The translations under genes were made by a program, and so were the position numbers. A DNA stretch of 64,000 bases from assembly GCF_026151205.1 (NCBI RefSeq), contig NC_087082.1, forward strand, positions 9,680,901 to 9,744,900, written 5' to 3'. This DNA comes from Bolinopsis microptera. Its lineage: Eukaryota > Ctenophora > Tentaculata > Lobata > Bolinopsidae. Shown piece after piece: positions 59,701 to 64,000 of the stretch. How positions within the stretch are numbered: the first letter of the stretch is position 1; each line of letters begins with the position of its first letter. The notes beneath the pieces were generated by a model. The model was not told the origin of the DNA. It saw only the letters and a program-made list of their open reading frames with translations, and searched no databases.

Positions 59701-61619
59701 TGTGAGCTTGTATACATAAGTACATAAAAGTTCACAATTACTATTAACTATACAAAGTGTCTGTAATGTAAATCTGAAGTACACATTTTAAGAGAACGGT
59801 TGCAGCAGTTTACTGTAAAGAATAGAATGAAGGAGATAATGAACAAACCATCAATGGCGACCCCGTATATCTGCCCCGGCTGATTACATTTGAAGGATTG
59901 TACACATGGACTGTAGTCGTAGTAGTGGTACCTGAGATAGTAACAAATGTAACGCGAGCGAAGTCAGTTTCCAAATATTTGCTCATGTTTATTGCTCATG
60001 AAGGATGATTTGAGGGTTAATGGTACAAAATTCAAAAATATTTTGTTTACTCGCAAATTTGTTATTTTTAGTGCCACTTACACTCCGTTTTCATCAGTTC
60101 TTCCTCTGCAAGCATCCAAATAAAGACTGGTTTTGGCGTTTTTACACCCTTTTACTGGCATGTAGGGGTTATGAATAGGGACTCCTGGGGTCGAAAGAGA
60201 AATTTTCATACAACTAATTTTATATAAGTATTCAGTAGGTTAAAATATGAAATCTTTTGCGTTGTTATTTTAGTTGAATTTAAATACGTAGCATAGTAAA
60301 AACAAGCAAAATTGGGCAACATATTTGCAGGATGATCTTATTTTCACAATAATACATTAATATAGTATAATTAGAAAAAAAATATAGTATAATTAGTAAA
60401 ACATGATTATATACTTATATACTATATATAGTAATATAAGTATGACTGAATAAGCGATGACAGTTGCTAGGTGACAGTTGCTAGGTGACAGTTGCTTGGT
60501 GACAGTTGCTAGATGACAGTTGCTAGGTGACAGTTTCTAGGTGACAGTTGCTAGGTGACAGTTGCAAGGTGACAGTTGCTAGGTGACAGTTGCTAGGTGA
60601 CAGTTGCTAGCGATGACACAGGTACCTTTCACAGTGACTCCGATCATCCCCAGAGGTAAGCACCACAGAACAGTGTTTGCCCTCTTTGGTGTCTTCCTGA
60701 TCAATATCTTCAGATCTTGACTCTGCAGTTTAAATTAAAAGTTATATCGTGCAAAAATTGAAAGTTTCACAACACTTTATTTGTCGGATTGATAACAAAT
60801 ATTCCCCCCCCCCCCCTCCCGGCGTATTAGGTAACATGTACAGTGAACTTATATAATAACCTGGAGCAGATTAAAGTCCTCGTTTTGACCGTCCCACTGT
60901 CCGGTGTAATGATCAGGGATAGCGTTGAACTTTATCAGTAGCACTTCGCCGGCTGCGTCAGTCTCAACTGATACCTGTTTGTGGGAATGTTTGATTAATA
61001 CAAGGGGGGGGGGGGGGGGGGGGGGTCAGTGTACACACGTTGGGTCTTAACCCACTGCTGAGCTCTAAAGGCAATGTTGACTGACTTTGGGCTGGCGAGA
61101 TATTGGCGAAAAACAATCTCGATCACGTGATTTGATCGATCATGTAAGAAAGTTAGTTTAATTTATCGTTAGGGTTTCAGCATATGCTTTTGTGAGGGAA
61201 TGGGTTAGGGTTAGGGTTGGGATCAGATTAGAGTATTAGGGTTTCGAATAGTCATTCAGGGTCACATAGTGATAGAGAACGGGTTAAAAAAGTCACGTGA
61301 CAGTCGAGTGTAGAGTGATTAATCATCATCCATTCTTGACAATGACAGCATTTTTCATGACAGGGCACGATTGGGTTTAAAAAGGATCGGTTCGTGCCAC
61401 CGGAGAAATATGTGATTTTCCCTTCCCCCGCAAAGTCCGCGGTAACACGGGGTTTCACTGTAATTGTTGTGCAAAAAACAGAATACTACTCACTTCAGGG
61501 CTGCTACCACTGTACTTCTCCACATGTGCACCGTTAGTTGTGAACGCCGCAATCTCATCTCTCGTTAGACCCGCTGTTGTGGTGAAGGTGAGTGCCACCC
61601 ACACCAGCAGTGAGTTCAT
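56799..61619 (-). CDS. YHYH-domain secreted or GPI-anchored protein, 12 exons, 428 aa
   Basis: Exons: 61619-61494, 60974-60861, 60722-60626, 60184-60082, 59931-59849, 59418-59267, 59087-59009, 58358-58240, 57917-57802, 57596-57461, 57364-57268 and 56863-56799 (TGA). Every intron is GT-AG and all eleven phases fit; the total is 1287 nt. Residues 1-17 (MNSLLVWVALTFTTTAG) are a signal peptide. Residues about 81-225 form a YHYH domain: CLPLGMIGVTVKGVPIHNPY, then DACRGRTDENGVYHYYDYSPC (split by an intron), GYPIYGPYDEQG and LDECGGRLDNYGMYKYHI. These are two D.C.G..D..G.Y.Y motifs with the family's 'PlG.iGva..G.P' block. An acidic linker follows (about 256-277), then a cysteine-rich C-terminal region with several N-glycosylation sequons (NIS, NFS, NET). 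The last residues, WWKFSGVIILSILGTLPHH, suggest a GPI signal or short anchor. Biochemical function of YHYH domains is not established. Confidence 0.85.
57943..58052. repeat. two copies of a ~55-bp unit (intron 8)
   Basis: gtaagaatatagcagggaac/aggactagttcgtacagtaa occurs twice in tandem within the intron between YHYH-gene exons 8 and 9. Confidence 0.9.
58545..58745. repeat. ~50-bp minisatellite, 4 units (intron 7)
   Basis: Unit tatcaactttaaggtaaacta/atatgccccaccagagtccacatct repeated about four times with small differences, in the intron between exons 7 and 8 of the YHYH gene. A related fragment lies near 58450-58480 in inverted orientation. Confidence 0.88.
58855..58890. repeat. tacattgtacaatgtaca palindrome (intron 7)
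   Basis: Overlapping copies of acattgtacaatgt. The same motif recurs near 59204-59227 in the next intron upstream. It has hairpin potential and is non-coding. Confidence 0.75.
59471..59523. repeat. G-rich tract with quadruplex potential (intron 5)
   Basis: Runs of 3-6 G separated by single C or T (ggggcggggccgggggggcg and onward), about 53 bp, 53 bp from the acceptor of YHYH-gene exon 6. Many G-quadruplex folds are possible on the + strand; the transcript strand is C-rich. Confidence 0.85.
59670..59760. repeat. imperfect hairpin, ~28-bp arms (intron 5)
   Basis: cactttgtatagttaacagt near 59672 is mirrored by attaactatacaaagtg ending near 59759. Both arms contain gtgagct/agttcac-type inner segments. 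Non-coding. Confidence 0.75.
60465..60614. repeat. 14-bp minisatellite (intron 3)
   Basis: About 11 copies of gacagttgctaggt, with variants gcttggt, gctagat and gcaaggt. It ends a few bases before exon 3 of the YHYH gene (donor at 60625). Confidence 0.93.
61000..61026. repeat. poly(G) run (intron 1)
   Basis: About 25 G in a row inside intron 1 of the YHYH gene. A poly(C) run lies at about 60804-60817 in intron 2. Lengths may be imprecise in the assembly. Confidence 0.9.
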
Positions 61620-62334
61620 TACCTTTCAGGGTGTTCTGTTTGGTGTTAAGATGCTAAATTATTGTTATGAATTTTATAATGTATTATAATTATTATTATG
61701 ATTTTGAGGGGAAATTTGAAAAAAGCTCCAATCCGCTAGTTGAAACTCACTCACTTAGCTTCTGCTTAATAAATATTTTGTAACACTTTGTTTAATTTCG
61801 GTTCTAAGTTTACCGTTTTCACTACAAGGTTATTGTTGCTATGTACAGTAGTCCAGACTCCAGAGCTTAACATTCCAGCTAAAGCTCCGGTAGAAATAGC
61901 GGATTTATTGAAAGACTACGAGACAAAATAAAGGTTGTAAAACTAAAAGTAAAAAATAGAGGAATTGTGACGGTAACTGTTACTGCCATTGTAACGAACT
62001 AGGGTGTGTGTCGAACTGGGGTGCGTGTGCCATATAGGTTATAATTACTCCCAAATGTTGTAATACAAAGCCAGAAATAGTAATCCACAATGCGTATGAA
62101 TATATTTATTCTAAGAATATGCGAAAATGCTTTGTGATACATCCAACGACGTTAAATTGCATACAGGACAATTTTCTTCAAATGATTTCAAGTCACGAAA
62201 TGTGCTCGTAGATTTATGAGCAGCAATCTCAGACTTGGATTCTTGAATTATTATATAACTTTATTCAAATCAAAAATAGAACATAAATAAAGATCTGATT
62301 AGTAGCTAGAAAAAAATAAATACTGATACACAAG
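61620..62334. other. 5' flank of the YHYH gene
   Basis: The presumed promoter region of the YHYH gene. It is AT-rich, and I cannot name a TATA or initiator with confidence. No other gene seen. Confidence 0.45.
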
Positions 62335-62590
62335 CTATAACAATTTCTTCCATCCCACTCCATCAGAGGCTAAAAGTCTTAAACTGTAAAAATCGTCTAT
62401 ATTTACAAATGGAATGTTCCTACTACCTAAATCAAATTTAATAGTCCTAAGCAAGTTCGACTGGTGTCTGCCTACTCTACCCTTTTTAGTACTCTGACTC
62501 TCTACTGCAAAATGTAATGCAAGCTGTGCAGGTGAGTTGTTATCACTGCGAAGGACATGTCCGAGCATCCTCCATCGTGCACATGAAACT
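62335..62590 (-). pseudogene. LINE C-terminal fragment
   Basis: The frame reads ARWRMLGHVLRSDNNSPAQ and continues with KKGRVGRHQSNLLRTIKFDL to a stop at 62335. The pattern 'R.R.lGHvLR.....P...l......kGRpGR....l' is the usual C-terminal tail of invertebrate non-LTR retrotransposon polyproteins (RTE/L1/CR1-like). Only the last ~80 residues remain. Confidence 0.75.
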
Positions 62591-63270
62591 GTATTCCATT
62601 TTTTTTTTAATTACAGGTTTTCCAGCCGATCGGTTTAAAACGATATCAAGAAGAAATCTGCTTGAAAAATGGAAATTAGCCGCCGGAGTAAACCACGAAA
62701 CCGACACTGGATCAAAATCTTCAATATTTGTGCTATGGATCTGTGCTTAATCCATATGTAATATGTACGTCATGATGATGGAAGAGGCAGCGATCAGTTT
62801 TTGAAATTATCAAATGTATAGATCAAGTGTATGGATATAATATACTTATAGCAGCAAAAAACTAGTGAAAGGTTCATTTTCAGGCTAACTCTTAGCATTA
62901 GCAAAGAAAAGCACTAATGTAGTAGACTGTATCGAAAAGCAATAAATACATGGTTATCAACGTGAGCTTAAAGTCAACGATCGACCAATAATATGTTATC
63001 GAATTCATTATTATTTCGATACATGCAGCACGTGACCCGCCGAGCTTCCTATTATAAATGTTAAAGTTGGTCACGGTACTTGCAGGTGCTCTGCGCAAGT
63101 TAATAATCCCTTATTGTATAGATATATACTGTTTTTAAAGCGGGAAATCCAATTAAAGCGTTGTCAAGAGTATAAAGAACTGACGAGTGATTAGCCCCAA
63201 TATATTTGGAGGGGGTTCTAACAAAAATCGCGGCCCAGCAAAAAATCTGCGTCCTACTTCGTAAAGTGCT
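62591..63270. other. spacer, no gene seen
   Basis: AT-rich DNA with no supported coding exon or tandem repeat. Confidence 0.4.
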
Positions 63271-63327
63271 TTCATTGTTGAAGATCTATATATTATAAAA
63301 ATATATATAGATCCTCAACAATGGAAG
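63271..63327. repeat. hairpin, ~25-bp arms
   Basis: cattgttgaagatctatata at 63273 is mirrored by tatatagatcctcaacaatg ending near 63322, with one mismatch and an AT loop. It may be a MITE remnant or the footprint of an inverted duplication. Confidence 0.8.
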
Positions 63328-63817
63328 CAGCAAACAACAAGCACTTTTAGTTACGAGAGCTTTGGTATCGTTACATGATACCTAGCCCTCCCAATATGCA
63401 GCATGACACTCAACAGCTCAGCCTCAACTGCCTTTACTAGATCCCTACTTGATCTATTTTAGCTTTACAAAAGGACCATCTGTTGTGACAAGAATGGATC
63501 AGCTTATAGAAGGGAAATCAATCTATGAGCAGAGAATGTATTATTTTATAAAAGACATCCATAGGCCGATTTAAGGTACCTTTTCGAACCTTATACAATT
63601 ATATGGGCGGACATTTATACGTAGACGGACATAATTTTGGGCCACCATCAATATATAAAACCGGCTGTAAGAACTCTTACTAAATTTCAATACCGTCCAC
63701 TCCTTACTCTTTAAGCATAACGGGTCCCTGAGCTGCAAGCACATATGTGATATGGGTGAGCGATTGAACAAAAGCTAAATAGATCTCAGTATCTGCAAGC
63801 GCATTACTAATTACGTG
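63328..63817. other. spacer, weak gtccg-family relic
   Basis: Near 63577-63645, aggtaccttttcgaacctta and gacggacataatttt resemble decayed ends of the TTATCGGAC element family. No gene seen. Confidence 0.35.
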
Positions 63818-63957
63818 TATGCAAATATTAAATATTAAATATTAAATATTAAATATTAAATATTAAATATTAAATATTAAATATTAAATATTAAATATTA
63901 AATATTAAATATTAAATATTAAATATTAAATATTAAATATTAAATATTAAATATTAA
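63818..63957. repeat. 7-bp AT repeat (aaatatt)n
   Basis: About 19 perfect copies of aaatatt, 40 bp from the window end. Confidence 0.96.
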
Positions 63958-64000
63958 AGGCACTATCGACTAATCGACCTCGGACTTTAAATCACTAAAC

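Noticed and set aside
61196..61225. Interstitial telomere (TTAGGG)n
   Set aside because: Only two or three degenerate units, and a similar block occurs near 43250, so it is part of a dispersed repeat.

Overview
The window is eukaryotic nuclear DNA, most likely from an invertebrate animal. Genes are split by short GT-AG introns, DNA is AT-rich, LINE, pogo-like and piggyBac-like relics are present, and tandem repeats are very abundant. A cnidarian or other marine invertebrate would fit, but the phylum cannot be fixed from the sequence. There is no operon, prophage or CRISPR array.

Most genes had to be assembled by hand from exons. (1) At the left edge (1-804, + strand) lies the 3' end of a gene that starts outside the window. 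(2) A 190-residue secreted protein lies at 11491-12063 (-). (3) Two near-identical single-exon secreted proteins (35996-36574 and 40086-40655, both -) sit in a recent 1.2 kb segmental duplication. (4) A six-exon gene of unknown function spans 48776-55231 (-), about 460 residues. (5) A twelve-exon gene spans 56799-61619 (-), 428 residues. It has a signal peptide, a YHYH domain and a hydrophobic C-terminus. In genes 4 and 5 every exon joins in phase.

Layout: 1.4-5 kb is a 171-bp satellite in two inverted blocks around 1.5 kb of polypyrimidine. 5-21.8 kb holds foldback elements, MITEs, microsatellites and one gene. 21.86-29.39 kb is a nested transposon stack. A pogo-like element with TA duplications is interrupted at a TTAA by a 6.5 kb element with CCCATTAGGGACGA ends. 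That element contains LINE pieces, a foldback element and a small direct-repeat element with a tRNA-like core. 29.5-31.1 kb is a second LINE fragment. 33.0-35.5 kb is a 369-bp satellite joined to a 10-bp array. 36-41 kb is the secreted-protein duplication. 41.7-48.1 kb holds a GTPase fragment and minisatellites. 48.8-61.6 kb is the gene-rich part, and the right end holds a LINE tail and a 7-bp AT repeat.

The most unusual feature is in the 48.8-55.2 kb gene. A 54-bp minisatellite of about 22 copies abuts an exon, and each unit carries a copy of that exon's 3' splice site. A second small array in the same gene repeats a 5' splice site. Splice models rest on reading frame, splice consensus and phase only; no transcript or database search was available.
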